Shown piece after piece: positions 1 to 11,106 of a stretch of DNA of 64,000 nucleotides. The stretch covers positions 4,054,458 through 4,118,457 of the forward strand of contig NC_031476.1 in assembly GCF_000006565.2 (NCBI RefSeq). The letters run 5' to 3'. Every line of letters starts with the position of its first letter. Positions within the stretch are counted from its first letter, which is position 1. Made by a program: the position numbers and the translations under genes. The notes under the pieces are model-generated. The model did no database searches. It had not been told where the DNA came from and saw only the letters and a list, made by a program, of their open reading frames with translations. The stretch is from Toxoplasma gondii ME49. Taxonomy: Eukaryota > Apicomplexa > Conoidasida > Eucoccidiorida > Sarcocystidae.

Positions 1-168
1 TTCAGGCTTTTTAAGGTCCACTCGATCGGACAGACAGTAGTTCAGTGTCTGCTTCAGCGAGAAATCGTGTCTCTGGTAATGTTCGACTGCCTGCCGCATA
101 CACTTCAACATCGACGGCGCGCTCATCGCCATGACCGCTTGGGCTTCTTGAATCTCTTGGTTCTTCAT
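1..168 (-). CDS. Unidentified gene, partial at left edge
   Basis: The minus strand is open for 56 codons from an ATG at 168-166 to the window edge. The peptide starts MKNQEIQEAQAVMAMSAPSM and includes CMRQAVEHYQRHDFSLKQ, a mixed helical-looking composition unlike the low-complexity spurious frames nearby. The frame stays open a few codons upstream of the ATG, and a possible splice acceptor (ctgtgacag) lies just before it, so this may be an internal exon and not the true start. I do not recognise the family. It would be transcribed in the same direction as RAE1, which lies upstream of it. The function is unknown and the rest of the gene lies outside the window. Confidence 0.4.
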   Translation of the reverse strand, partial: MKNQEIQEAQAVMAMSAPSMLKCMRQAVEHYQRHDFSLKQTLNYCLSDRVDLKKPE

Positions 169-1697
169 TGTTTCTCTGTCACAGGAAGCAGTTCCCTCTG
201 TTGGGAATTTGCGAAGAGGACTCGTGCAACACAGACGGCCTGTCCGCTACAATTCCAGCCAGCAAAGCAGAAAACGTCACACTGCAACCCTAAAGCCTAA
301 TTCACCAGAAACCCCAAACCTGCGCTACTGGGAGCCAGCCCCCCCAAAACGGTGGGGACTGCATGCAAAGGCACACACATGACAAGCGAATTGACTATAG
401 TCCGGCATTCCTATCTCCTTTTCTCTGGAATTCCCGTGGACGTGTTTCCCCAATGAGTAGAGAACTATTCAGCATTCCCCAACAGCATTACATCTGCTCT
501 CGAAGCTCAGAGCAGCGGGGTAACGCAGCCTCCTCTCGCTGCCTAACGCAACAAACATCGTCACTTTTGCTTTAACTTCTCTCGTTTCGTTGGTGGATGT
601 AGAGAGCGTAGGAGGCTCATCACTACTGTTAAACTGGGTAACTGTTGTGCCATCTCCTACACAACGTTTTGGCAGTGTAGAGCCTACATCCCTGTGATAA
701 GTGGAACACGACATGGCTTTAACAGGAAACTGGAAGGTAAACGAGGGAAACCAATTAAGGAACAGGGCGAAGAGGGGGGCGTGCAAGAGAGAAAGCTACA
801 CAGATGGAAAACGGACCACACCGAAATCGACTGGCATTGGACAAGGTTTCCGGTTCTCGCCAAGGTGACTCCGCTGAATGGGAACCCCCAATAAAACCTT
901 CTCTCACCCGCGTCAGATTGTTGCAAGCGCCTGTAGACCGTAAGCAGCTGTGACGCGAGTATGAACGTTATTTGGATTTTTCCAGAAACGGCTATAAAGT
1001 GCTTCTGTTTGCCTTCGGGAAAAGACATGCTTTCGGAGAAAGCGACCAGATGCCATATCGGAACAACCTTTTTAATTGTTGAACCTCTCCCCTGGCTGCC
1101 ATCGGCGCGTCCCACTTCAGCCGGAAAAAGGGATCAGGACAGTGAAGTATGCGCATCTGAACGACTCTTTTTTAGCTGCGGGATTCTATAATGTCTATAG
1201 AAGCTCTGCCTGAATTCTCACTACATGTGACTCGAGTAAATTATCGCAAAAGGAACCGGATTTCAGATTCGTGTTAAAAAATAACCACTCTTCAGACGTG
1301 CATGCATGTTTCGACAATTGTTTCGTATTTCCGATACGACACCTGTACCCCGGGATGAAGCGAAGCAAACATGTGGTGGCGGCACATGTCACACACTACG
1401 GCTACGCGAAACGCAAATAGAGAGCGAGAACGTGAATCTCCGAAATAACTAAGCCATGTGAACCCAAACCCGATCATGTCCATTTGCCTCATCAGATGTT
1501 CTGGAAGCTGCTTGTTCAGTGAAGAAGAGCTAAGCTGTGAGCTTCAAAAGTCACATGATGCTCCAGCTTGAAGAAAACCAAGGGGACAGCCTTTTCGCAT
1601 GCGTTGCAGTGTCTTTGGAGATTAGGCCCCCAACGTTTGTCACAGTAGATTCCATACCCAACGTACAATGACGATGCTCAAATATACACATCTATAT

Positions 1698-1739
<42 letters not shown>

Positions 1740-2512
1740 TCCGTAGAACTACGGAAACTGCATGCGCCTGAGATTATAGTGATAAATGTGCATCAAAACC
1801 GCACTTGTCTCTCACGCAGAACGCTGTGGAGTCGAAAGATTGGTTTCACAACGCCGCCTCAAAGAGAACGCTTGTGACAAGCCACCAAGGGTCAACGAGA
1901 GAGAGCGACACCTCGCTTGAGGTCCACATCAAGACGAATCACCACACTCACCTTCTGGCTTCCACTTATTTTTCATACAATCCGTATGAAAGACCGTCTT
2001 TTGAAATCACTCCTTCTTTTAACTAAAACGCATGCCACACACAACGTGCGTCGTGTCCGAAGTTTAGCCATCTGGGTTAACGCCTAACAACCGTCGAGTC
2101 TTTTCTAGGCCAAGACGAACACGATCCTTTTCAAATGTGCCTGTCGCACGACCATCTCCCCACCAGAGTGAAAGGAAAACTAATAAAAAGTATCTACCAC
2201 GTTAGTAAATTGAAAGAACGCACGAGGCGACGCGTCGCCTCCCTTCGCCCTTCAGGCTCGGCGCGTGCACGTGAGCAGTGAGAGTGAAGGAGACCCGGTT
2301 TACAAAGTAACTGGAGCAAAAGGGATAGAATTCAAAAGGGAGAAATTCAGCTATCGTCGCTGGGGACAGAGCGCAAGTGTCTCGAAGCAGCTTGGTTTCC
2401 AAACGTAAATCGAGGAGGAAAAGCGAATCGGCGAAGCACGAAGAAACACGCCGGGAGACAGAAGCGAGACTGACAGCCAAAAGAGTAAAACGAGATAACG
2501 AAAAGAAACCTT
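169..2512. other. Intergenic between the left-edge gene and RAE1
   Basis: No coding frame here looks real. Short frames on both strands lack family resemblance and splice support. The stretch should hold the RAE1 3' UTR (2512 downward) and the upstream region of the left-edge gene. A (TA)n tract sits near 1700-1737. I saw no RNA gene. Confidence 0.4.
1700..1737. repeat. (TA)n microsatellite
   Basis: About 19 uninterrupted TA units in intergenic DNA downstream of RAE1. Confidence 0.9.
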
Positions 2513-5090
2513 TTATCGGCGGGTTGTCGTTTTAGGCCGCGGGCGAATGTCTTCGTCCTTCACCTGCAACAAGGAAAGAAGAAAGGGCAAGCAACTCAGT
2601 GGTTCTGCCATTTAGCTAAAAGCTGATGGTTCCCGTACCCAGGTGCTTACATGAAGTCGAACATACACCGCGTACCAGATGTGCCACATTCGCGTGAAAC
2701 CCTTTGCACATGTGTAGCCATACGACAAGATGTGAGCACCATACATACAGACACAAAGACATATGTGTACAAATACGTAAACATGTGGCTATACATGCGA
2801 ATATAGATATCACTCTACCTATATATATATATATATATATATATAAACGTCTGCACGGGTACACCCAAGATGGAAGAGGAAGCGACCAAGCAATGAGAAT
2901 TTTGCGAGCTACATGAATGGATGGACGCAGAAGGAGAAACGTTCTGCGTGGGTGCACGAATGGAAGGCAGGGCGACTCACCATGTGTACATACACCTGAT
3001 GGCCCTTGTTGAGTTCCTGTTGATCCGGCCCCTGCACACAACAGAAAAGAGAAGCAGGAAAAAAAAGTTAAGGAAACGTAAGCAGAGAAAGTGCGAGACA
3101 ACATTCGGATTAGGAAGACATACAGTTCAGCTGGGCCAAGATCTGCAAGAACACTCATTTTGACTACCTCCGAGCGAAGGAGAGACAAATTCACCTTGTC
3201 CGCGAACGTGGACAAGATGTGAGATGTCGCAGCCATTTTGACCACAATCGGAGATGTGACAGGAAAGCGAAATATGAAAAATGAGGATGCGCAGCGATGT
3301 GCCGCAGTAAGCGCGTGTCTCTGGCCAAAAACACGCAGAACGACGGCCCGCGCTCGCAAGGTCAGAAGGCTTATCGATAAAAAGTACCCCACCAGTATAA
3401 AGATCCACAAGGTGATTAAGAAGAGTGAAATGGAGAAAAATATGGACGTCCCGAAAAGAAGAGCGAGAGGCGGCAGCATCAATCGGGCTCCGACGGGTAC
3501 ACGCGAACACTCACCAAAAAACACCGAACATAAAAAAAGATCAAAGCCGACACAGCCGCATGCATTGAGGTCCAAATAAAACCACCTCAGATGTGCGAGA
3601 GAGTCCGCCGAAGACATACTGAGGCGTTGGCATGAACCTCGGTTAATTCAAATGACATCTCAGCAGATAAAAGAAAAGATATTCACGGAGGATCCTCTCT
3701 GCATTCTCATCTAGTTGCGACGGCATGCCGTGGGCCGTGTACAGAACACGTAGAGTAAACGTCGATGAAAAAAAAGTCCACTTCTTTTCTGGCCACACAA
3801 GCACGCTGAAGTCGTCTGAAGAAAGAAGCGGAAAAACCGGCAAAAGTGAGGGAGAGAAAAAAAGAACAAGACGAGAACGGTGGCTACCATTACCTTAGAC
3901 CAATCGTAGGAGACCGCATACGCCAGCAAATTGTTCCCTGTTGGATTAAACTTGACATCCGTCACGCTGTTGCCCATGTTGTCGAATGCTCGCAGTCTAC
4001 ACATAAATAAGGAAACGTTGACACTTCAGAGTTCCGCTGAATACGTGTATATATATATATATATATATATACTTATATATATATTTATATATACATGCAT
4101 GGAATCGCCTCCATGGTGAGTCTCCTCCCGATTCTTGCAAATAAATGTTTAGATGTGCGCAGACGTAGCTTCGTGCATGTATCTTTCTATCCACCTCATG
4201 ACCTCCACGATGCACTCCTCACCCTCCCTCGCATCTCCCTGAAACGTCCAGCTTTACACACATGCACAAAGCACCGGCCAGTTGGGCGAGTGTGTAGGTA
4301 CGCAAGAGACCCGCGTGGAGCCGCGAAAGTGGGCGAGGCAGTGAAAGGAGCGCCCAGGCAAAGGAGAGTCTGTGGCGTCTCTGGAGCCGAGGAAGAGGCC
4401 GAGAGAAGACACGCAGTGGAAGAGACAGGCGTCCACTAGGAAAAGGAAGGGAGAACGCAGAGGTACAGCCGTCGCAGGATCCGAGGCCCCAGCTAGAGAA
4501 CAGAGAGAAAACGATCGCGCATCTCACTTTTGGCGGTTGACTTTGTCCCAGCAGACAATCGACCCGTCAGCGCCCTGAAGAGAGGAAGGACGACGCTCCG
4601 CAAGAAAAGAAAAGGCTTGACTTCGGCAAAGAAGCCAGACGAAAGAGAAAACGCTGCGATGACGACTCATGCACTCCTCACGCGACCTTTTTCATCAGGC
4701 GAATGCAACGGTCGAAATACCATCGAACTCGTTTCCGCAGAACGCGCATCACAGATACAACTGAACAGAGAGAACATAAACGGACGGTTAAACGCAGCAG
4801 GACCGAGACACGCCAGTGTAAGACCATCACCGCTAATTTGGGACTCCAGTTTCTCTCGTGTCTCTTCAAGGAACCTGTTCGTGAGTACCCCTTCTTTCTC
4901 CTCTTCTCAGGTGCACATACACTTAAAAAAATAAGACAGTCCTCGTTTCCCACGTTCGCCTCTCGACCTCTACGCTGGTGCTACATCCATGTTCCTGCTT
5001 ACAAAATCACGCTAAGCCACTAAACGATTTTCAGCATATATTCGAGAAACCAACACTATATATATATATATGAATCAATCTGTCAATCTG

Positions 5091-5122
<32 letters not shown>

Positions 5123-7380
5123 ATCTAAATATTAGATACATGTATACATGGATATAAAGGCATTTTGATATCCCAGGGGGATATGCGGGACGGTGAAGAA
5201 ATCAAAAGTGAAGCAAGTGTACCCCAGTTGCGAAGGTCCCATGTTTAGGGTGGAAGTCGATGGTGTTGACCGCGTAGATCTGAATTCCCTGTCGCGTCTC
5301 TTGTCTGTGGCACTTGAAGCTGAAATTCATGTTTCTGCAACGACAGAAAACAAGGGAGTCCATTTCTCCAGGATGCCTCCACACGCTTGGACAGTCTCGT
5401 CTCCATGTCGCCGCTTCCATTCGCTTCTCTGTTTTTCTATTTCTCTCGGTAGCTCGCCTGCGCTTCTGCCTCCTGGGAATGTCTTCTCCTCCTCCTCTCC
5501 TTCCCGATTCACAGACGTAAACCTAGATTTGTTCGACTCCCCCACACTGCCGCTTCCTCCTCCCTTTTTGCCTGAAGATTCCTCTCCGTTTTCTTCCCGA
5601 CTTTATCTTTTTCTCTGTCGTCTTCTTCCTGTTTCTCGTTCTTCTTTCCTCCCCGTTTCGCTGCGCGCGTGCCCGAATACCTGTGTTCTTGTTTGAAATG
5701 GCAGATGCCGACGCGTCCTTCCACGCTTCCGACAGCCACACCGGGAAGTTCGTGTTCTTTGTCGGGGAAGAGGCCCATGGATCTGGACTGCAGTTTCTGC
5801 AGAGGAGGGACAATCTTCGTGGGTTGCTGCGGCGCATTGCCCGTGAACAGAGTGTTCAGATTGGAGACGTTCACGTTGCGGAAGTTGTCGCAGGTCACTA
5901 GAAATGGGCTATGGACGCCCATGCGGAAAATCTGGAAAAGCACAGGAATTCGAGTTCCGAGAAAAAACATTTTTGCAACTCTGCTAGCGGAGGACGTGCA
6001 ACGAGCCGGACGGAAACACCCTTCAGAGACAAACACTCCCAGCAAAGAGTAGAGAGTTTCCAGGTTCATTTAAAAAGGCGAAAGACGTCTTGGACGGCGC
6101 TCTCTGTTCACCGCCTGCAACCTCGCCTGAGTGTGGTTTAGCACAGCGCAGTTGAGGGGAGGTCTAGAAGAAAGAGGACCGGCTGAGACAGAGAAGGAGG
6201 AGAGTCGAGAGAAGAGAACTTTGCAGAACGGCGTCGTGAAACACACAGGGAATAAGGCACCACGGAGACCAAAGAACACGACGGAACAGCGAAACGCAGC
6301 AGCATCGACGTTATGTGCTTAGAAACGAATGGAACCCAACGCGCTTCGCTGGAGGCAGACAAACGGGAGAGCGCAGGAAAGAGAACTGGCTTGAGCGCCA
6401 TGAACGGCTACTCCTGAGGGTTGCATAGATATTGGAAATCAACACACACACAAAAAGATCGAGCGCCGAAGTCAGAGGGAGATCGGGTGTACGTACACCC
6501 GAACTGAAGCAGAAGCAGTGAGGTCTGGAGACGAGATGGGTGCCTTGGCTATCTACTTCAGACAAGTGACGAAGGCTTCATTGAGCGGCTTCTTTGATAT
6601 CTTAAAACGCGGTCGTACCTTCCCTCCGACGCTCTGCTGCCAGACAGGCTGCTGCTGCTTGCCATCCCACATGCGAACGTAGCCGTCCCAACTAGCTGAA
6701 ATAGTTGGAAAGTCGGACAAGGGAAGAAATGTCACGCGCGAGAAAATGCAGAGAGACAGCAGCGACTGAGCACAGAACGCACCCAACTAAATGTCAACGA
6801 AAGATCAGAAGTCTACGTTCTATAGACATCGACTTGGAGGCAGAGGCAGTACACAGGCGACGGACGAAGGAAGAACTCTCACCAAAGCGGAGGAGGCGAC
6901 AAGGACGGTGAAGCGAGACAATGACGAAGAGCGAGACAGAAGACTAACAAGAGTCAGAAACACAGAACACGAGAGAAACACAGACGTAACGGGAGAAACT
7001 CGAGGCAGAGGCAGAGAGAAAGGTACGGACGTGACGAAGACGTAACGCGACGGAGATAACACAAGCAAGAGAGACGAAAGCTGGAGAAACAGAAGTTCAG
7101 GGGAGAGGCAAACCCCCGGAAAGGAAGAGACTGTGAGAGATAGACTGCTGCTCAGAAGAAAGCCACATGAGCAGAAGGAAAAAAAATGAACACTGCAAAA
7201 ATGGAAAACATGCCTGTCAAATTCGATCGAAAGTTTTCCTCACCTGTGACTATGACATTGTGAATTGGATTCCACGCCACACTGCACACGGGCTGGTCGT
7301 GCTGCACACCAGAGAAGAAAAAACAGACGGAAGTTGAAAGAAAAATCGACCTTAATAGAACCATTACTCTTTCCTGCATA

Positions 7381-7415
<35 letters not shown>

Positions 7416-9092
7416 TTGTGCAAACATGCAGGTCCATGCAGCTTTACAATGGCATGGATATGGGTGCATTGGTGGAGAGAAGAGGAAACAGGCGGTGTGG
7501 AGAGAGCACTTCGGGGCAGCGACCGGAAGACCGGGCGAGATGCTCGAAAGGCGAATGAGGCGCACAGCGGCGTGGAGACGAGGAGAAAACGGAGAAGGCC
7601 GCAAGCGGGGTCTGAACAAGAGAGAGGATGATAAAGAGAAAGGGAAGACCAGTTTCCTTCGCACCTGGGCAACGACCTGGGGAGTCGACGAACTGGCGTT
7701 CAAATCGTAGAGCTTCACTGTCTTGTCGCAGCACCCCACAAACAGGTGGTTTGGACTCTGCAAGCACAAGAAAACGGAGGGAAAAAACTAAGGAAAACAG
7801 AAAAATGCTAGGCACTCTAGAGCATGGACCGCAAATGAAAAGACGGGAAGAAGACACGAAGGAGAGAGGCAAGGAAGGAAAACAGGGAAAGCTGTCGCGA
7901 AAGATGGATGGCGGGTGGGGGGGGGGAGGCCAAACGACAGTCATCCGTAGACAGCCTAGAACGTGTCATGCGAAGAGCAGCAATCGAGTACAGGGAGAGT
8001 GCAGTGGTGGCGAAAGCGAGCCTTGTGCGAGAGATCCCAAGAGCTAGAATGAGAAGAAGACGCTAGGAGAAGGCTAAGAGTGGGCAACAGTGAGAGTTAA
8101 GATCAAGTGCATTGTGCAGAAAGAACAAGGCTCTGGGAGAAACGCACAGGCCCGAAGGTGGAGCACAGGAGTGGCGCCTGGGCGTCCATGCAGACTTTCG
8201 CCGCCGCCTGAATTTGACTGCCGAATCCTGCAGAAATCTGCCAGACGCGAACCGTGTTATCCCAGCTGGTGCAGCTCAGGAGACTTCCCTCGTTTGACTG
8301 CAAAGAAAATGAGAGAAGACACGCTAACAGGCACCTCGCGAGAACGCCCCGGGCGGCAGCAGGTGAGCTCCCAGAGAAGGGAGACGGTCCGAGAAAGAGA
8401 AAAGCCAACCGAGGAGGAGAAAGAGGAAAGCCAGGACAGTAGGAGAAAGAGAAAAAACAGGAGAGTGGGGGAAAAAGGAAAGGCATGGTGGAGGGCGAAC
8501 CCTCAGAGGGCAAGCAGAGGGACGCGCAGACGACGCGGAAGCGCCAGGCACTAAGGAGACAGCGAGAGAAGGAATGGCTCAAGTGAGGGACGCGAGACAC
8601 GAAGAACAACGAGAGAGAGAGAGCGAGAGCGAGAGAACTACGAACAGAGAAGGCGTCAGCCATGAGGGCACTCAGGGAGGGGAGCGCAGACGCAGAGAGG
8701 CGACAAGAGAGAAGGAGACGAGACCGCGAAATCGAAAAAGCGACGGAAAGAGAAAGAAGCAACAAGGCGAGAGCGCAGATTCAGGCACTTCATTCATACC
8801 GGCCACACCAAGCAAAGCTGAGGCTACCGATTGAGTTGACAGATGGAAGAAAGAAGGGATTGCGGGAGTGGAGAGAAAGCAAACGACCCAGGCAGAAATG
8901 AAAACCGCGGAGAGGCGAAAGGAGAAGACCCTGGAGTTCCCTGTAACTGGTGCGTACCCAGCCGAGCTGAGAAATGGTGTCTCGGGGGCCGTTCGGCAGA
9001 TTCGTCGCACTCGCTTTGTTGTAGTAACTCATTTGATTGTTCACAGCCCCGCCGGCAGGCGAGGCGGCCGTCCGTGCTCCATAGAAGGACAT
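2513..9092 (-). CDS. RAE1: RAE1/Gle2-type WD40 mRNA export factor
   Basis: This is a nuclear-pore-associated seven-bladed WD40 protein; the family bridges mRNPs to Nup98 and supports mRNA export and mitotic spindle function. There are eleven exons: 9092-8958, 8297-8148, 7757-7665, 7301-7244, 6695-6619, 5931-5681, 5334-5223, 4574-4528, 3996-3894, 3031-2981, 2563-2513. Every junction is GT-AG and the phases join without error, giving 375 residues against 368 for human RAE1. Family hallmarks run in order: DTISQLGW, TSWDNTVRVWQIS, GCCDKTVKLYDL, ASWDGYVRMWD, VAVGSVEGRVGICHF, NFSFKCHR, IYAVNTIDFHPKHGTFAT, GADGSIVCWDK, LLAYAVSYDWSK, and a basic tail IRPRPKTTTRR. The start codon (cttcaccATGtcc) opens MSFYGARTAASP, like the family N-terminus. 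Introns are long and pyrimidine-rich on the sense strand, several with TA tracts. It is divergent with SDE2. I am very sure of the identity; exon edges are hand-derived. Confidence 0.93.
2820..2845. repeat. (TA)n microsatellite in RAE1 intron 10
   Basis: Perfect TA run inside the last RAE1 intron. Confidence 0.85.
4047..4096. repeat. Imperfect (TA)n tract in RAE1 intron 8
   Basis: TA run of about 50 bases with two interruptions, just upstream of the exon at 3996-3894 in the transcribed direction. Confidence 0.8.
5057..5122. repeat. Two adjacent (TA)n tracts in RAE1 intron 7
   Basis: TA runs at 5057-5071 and 5091-5122, separated by a short spacer, about 100 bases past the exon ending at 5223. 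Confidence 0.8.
7384..7414. repeat. (TA)n microsatellite in RAE1 intron 3
   Basis: Perfect TA run in the intron between exons 7757-7665 and 7301-7244. Confidence 0.85.
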
Positions 9093-11106
9093 GGTGAAGG
9101 CTAGGGAGTGCAGAAGCCTGAGGCGCGAGAGCCGGCGAGGCAGAGGCGGACTTCAGGAGGAGCGAGAGCCGGCAAGGCAGACGGAATGAGAAGACAGAAA
9201 GGTGAACTGGAGAGACGAAGGACGAACGGGGGAAAGAGGGGAGGCACACGAGGGAGACAGAGAGAATGTGCGAGACGTGGAAAGGAGTCAACTGTGGCGT
9301 CTCTCTCTCGTTTTTGCTCTCCTTGCGTCGCCGGTGCTCGATGCGACTGTGTTTCGTTTACCAGCAAATCACTGGTAGATACGTTAAGGAAACAGTTGCA
9401 GACAGAACAGACCGGATTCTGGAGTCTCAGACAAGGAACTTGCGGAGTGGAGGAGAGGAAACACTGCCGAGAAATTCCGTCCCTCTGTACCAGCAGAAAA
9501 AGTGAAAGCGACGAGAGAGAAGTGGAGAAAAGAGAGCAGGAAAAGAGAAAAGACTCAGAGGAATGCCTCCTGAGCAGCCAAGAGCGAGAGAAAGACTGTG
9601 AAGGAGTGTGAAAGCCTCGTGCAATGAAGGCGAAGGAGCTTGGTGACGGGAAGGTGGAAAGAGCGAGAGCGGAGAGAAAAGGCTCTGATTCAGAGAAGAG
9701 GAAGACAAATGTTAACCAAGGGAGAGAGAAAGCTCTCAGTGTGTCGATGGGAAGCAGAGACGAAGAGTGGAACAAACAGAAAGAGGGAAGGACATCGCGG
9801 AATGAAAAGCACAGCGAGACCACCGAAGGAAGTGAAGGATGTGGAAAGGCGAAGGAAAACGGTCGACGAAGAAGGGCAAACAGGACCAGGCTGACAAAGA
9901 GGCAGGGAACGTCACGGCGGAGGAAATCGACACGAGGGCAACGCGGGAAAGCCGCAACGAGCCCCCTTCTCAGGCAGAAGAAGAATACCTGCTCTCGGAG
10001 GAGCACATGGAGTGAGCGAGCGGGGGGAACTGAGCAAGGCGTGAGGCAGAGACAGCACGGGGGAAGAAACACAGAAAGAGAGGCTTTTCGATGGGGCCAG
10101 AGACGCTCGAGAAGATACTCGCAGAAGAAAACGGACACCAGAGTCGGGAGAGCTGGGAGAGTGAGAACAGGGAACTGAAATTTGAAGACGAACACCCAGA
10201 CAAATCCCTCTCTGTGCATGTGACGTTTAAGGAGGGGACAAGGCTGTACCTCAGTGGTGACCGGGCAGGGTGTCGGGAAGAGAATCAGGACTCATGAGAA
10301 AAAGAGCGACCGGAGTAGATACAACACGAGATGAGGTGGTGAAACAACGGAAAGAAAAGTGATTTGCCTCTGAAAAAAGAAGGAGGATTTGACCACGAGA
10401 ATTAAGAAGCGGTCTCTTGCCCGCCGAAGAAAACATGCTGCTCGAGTGAAGATTCACAGGCCTTGCATGCGCCGCGACGACAGCTGACCTTTCGACCGGT
10501 TTTCATCGCATCCCGCGCGTCAAATTCATTGTTGTTCGGCGACAAGCAGAGAGGACGAAATTTCCTTTCAACGACGCCACTATTTGTCAACGGAAAGGAA
10601 CAAGGAGAGCTGCATCGCTCTCTGCAGAAAATCCCGTGTCTGTTTGCCCGACGACGCCGACACCGTCGGGTGTATGTACACGGGAACGCTGGTCGGCATC
10701 TCGTTGTCGTGGTCGGGATTTCGACGCAAACGAAGGAGCCTTCTTTCCTTCTCTTTTCTTTGACAGGCTTTGATATTTCTTCTGTTCGTCGTTGAGTCGG
10801 CGTTTCACCTCTGCACATTCCCTCCCTGGTCGAGGAAACTTTGAGACTCTCTCCTGTTCGTTTCTCGACGACTCGTTCAAAGGATTCATTGCCCTTTTCG
10901 CGGATTTGCTGTGTCCATTCTCTTCGGCGTTCTTCTCCAGGGAGACACGTGCGCTCGAGCCGGTTTGCTCTGGGGCCCTCTTTGGCTTCAACTTCCCCCT
11001 CGACTGGGTCTTTCCTGTCTCGCGGCAGATCTCCAACCTATCGCACATATCCTTTCGAGAAGCCTCTTGCTCTCTGTCAACGTCCGGATTCTCTGGACGC
11101 CAAGTG
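9093..11106. other. Divergent upstream region of RAE1 and SDE2
   Basis: About 2 kb separates the two start codons. It should hold both promoters and 5' UTRs. From about 9100 to 10200 the plus strand is strongly purine-rich, which creates a spurious 372-codon minus frame of Ser/Leu/Phe-rich character. From about 10470 to 11106 the plus strand becomes pyrimidine-rich and stays open into SDE2, consistent with its 5' UTR. One TGCATGC word lies at 10464-10470. No gene is called. Confidence 0.45.
10464..10470. promoter_or_regulatory. TGCATGC palindrome upstream of SDE2
   Basis: TGCATGC is a known motif bound by an apicomplexan AP2-family factor and enriched upstream of some coccidian genes. This copy is about 640 bases upstream of the SDE2 start, in the divergent region shared with RAE1. 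A 7-base word also occurs by chance, so the assignment is weak. Confidence 0.2.

Noticed and set aside
2616..3617. 333-codon minus frame over RAE1 introns 9-10
   Set aside because: It runs through the true exon at 3031-2981 in the wrong frame and includes a translated TA repeat; family alignment and phase support the small exon.
9101..10219. 372-codon minus frame upstream of RAE1
   Set aside because: Composition is almost only Leu/Ser/Phe/Pro/Arg, as expected from translating a pyrimidine-rich strand. No motif, and it lies upstream of the RAE1 start.
10587..11048. Lys/Arg-rich 153-codon minus frame
   Set aside because: It mirrors the pyrimidine-rich plus strand ahead of SDE2; no motif, splice signal or start context.
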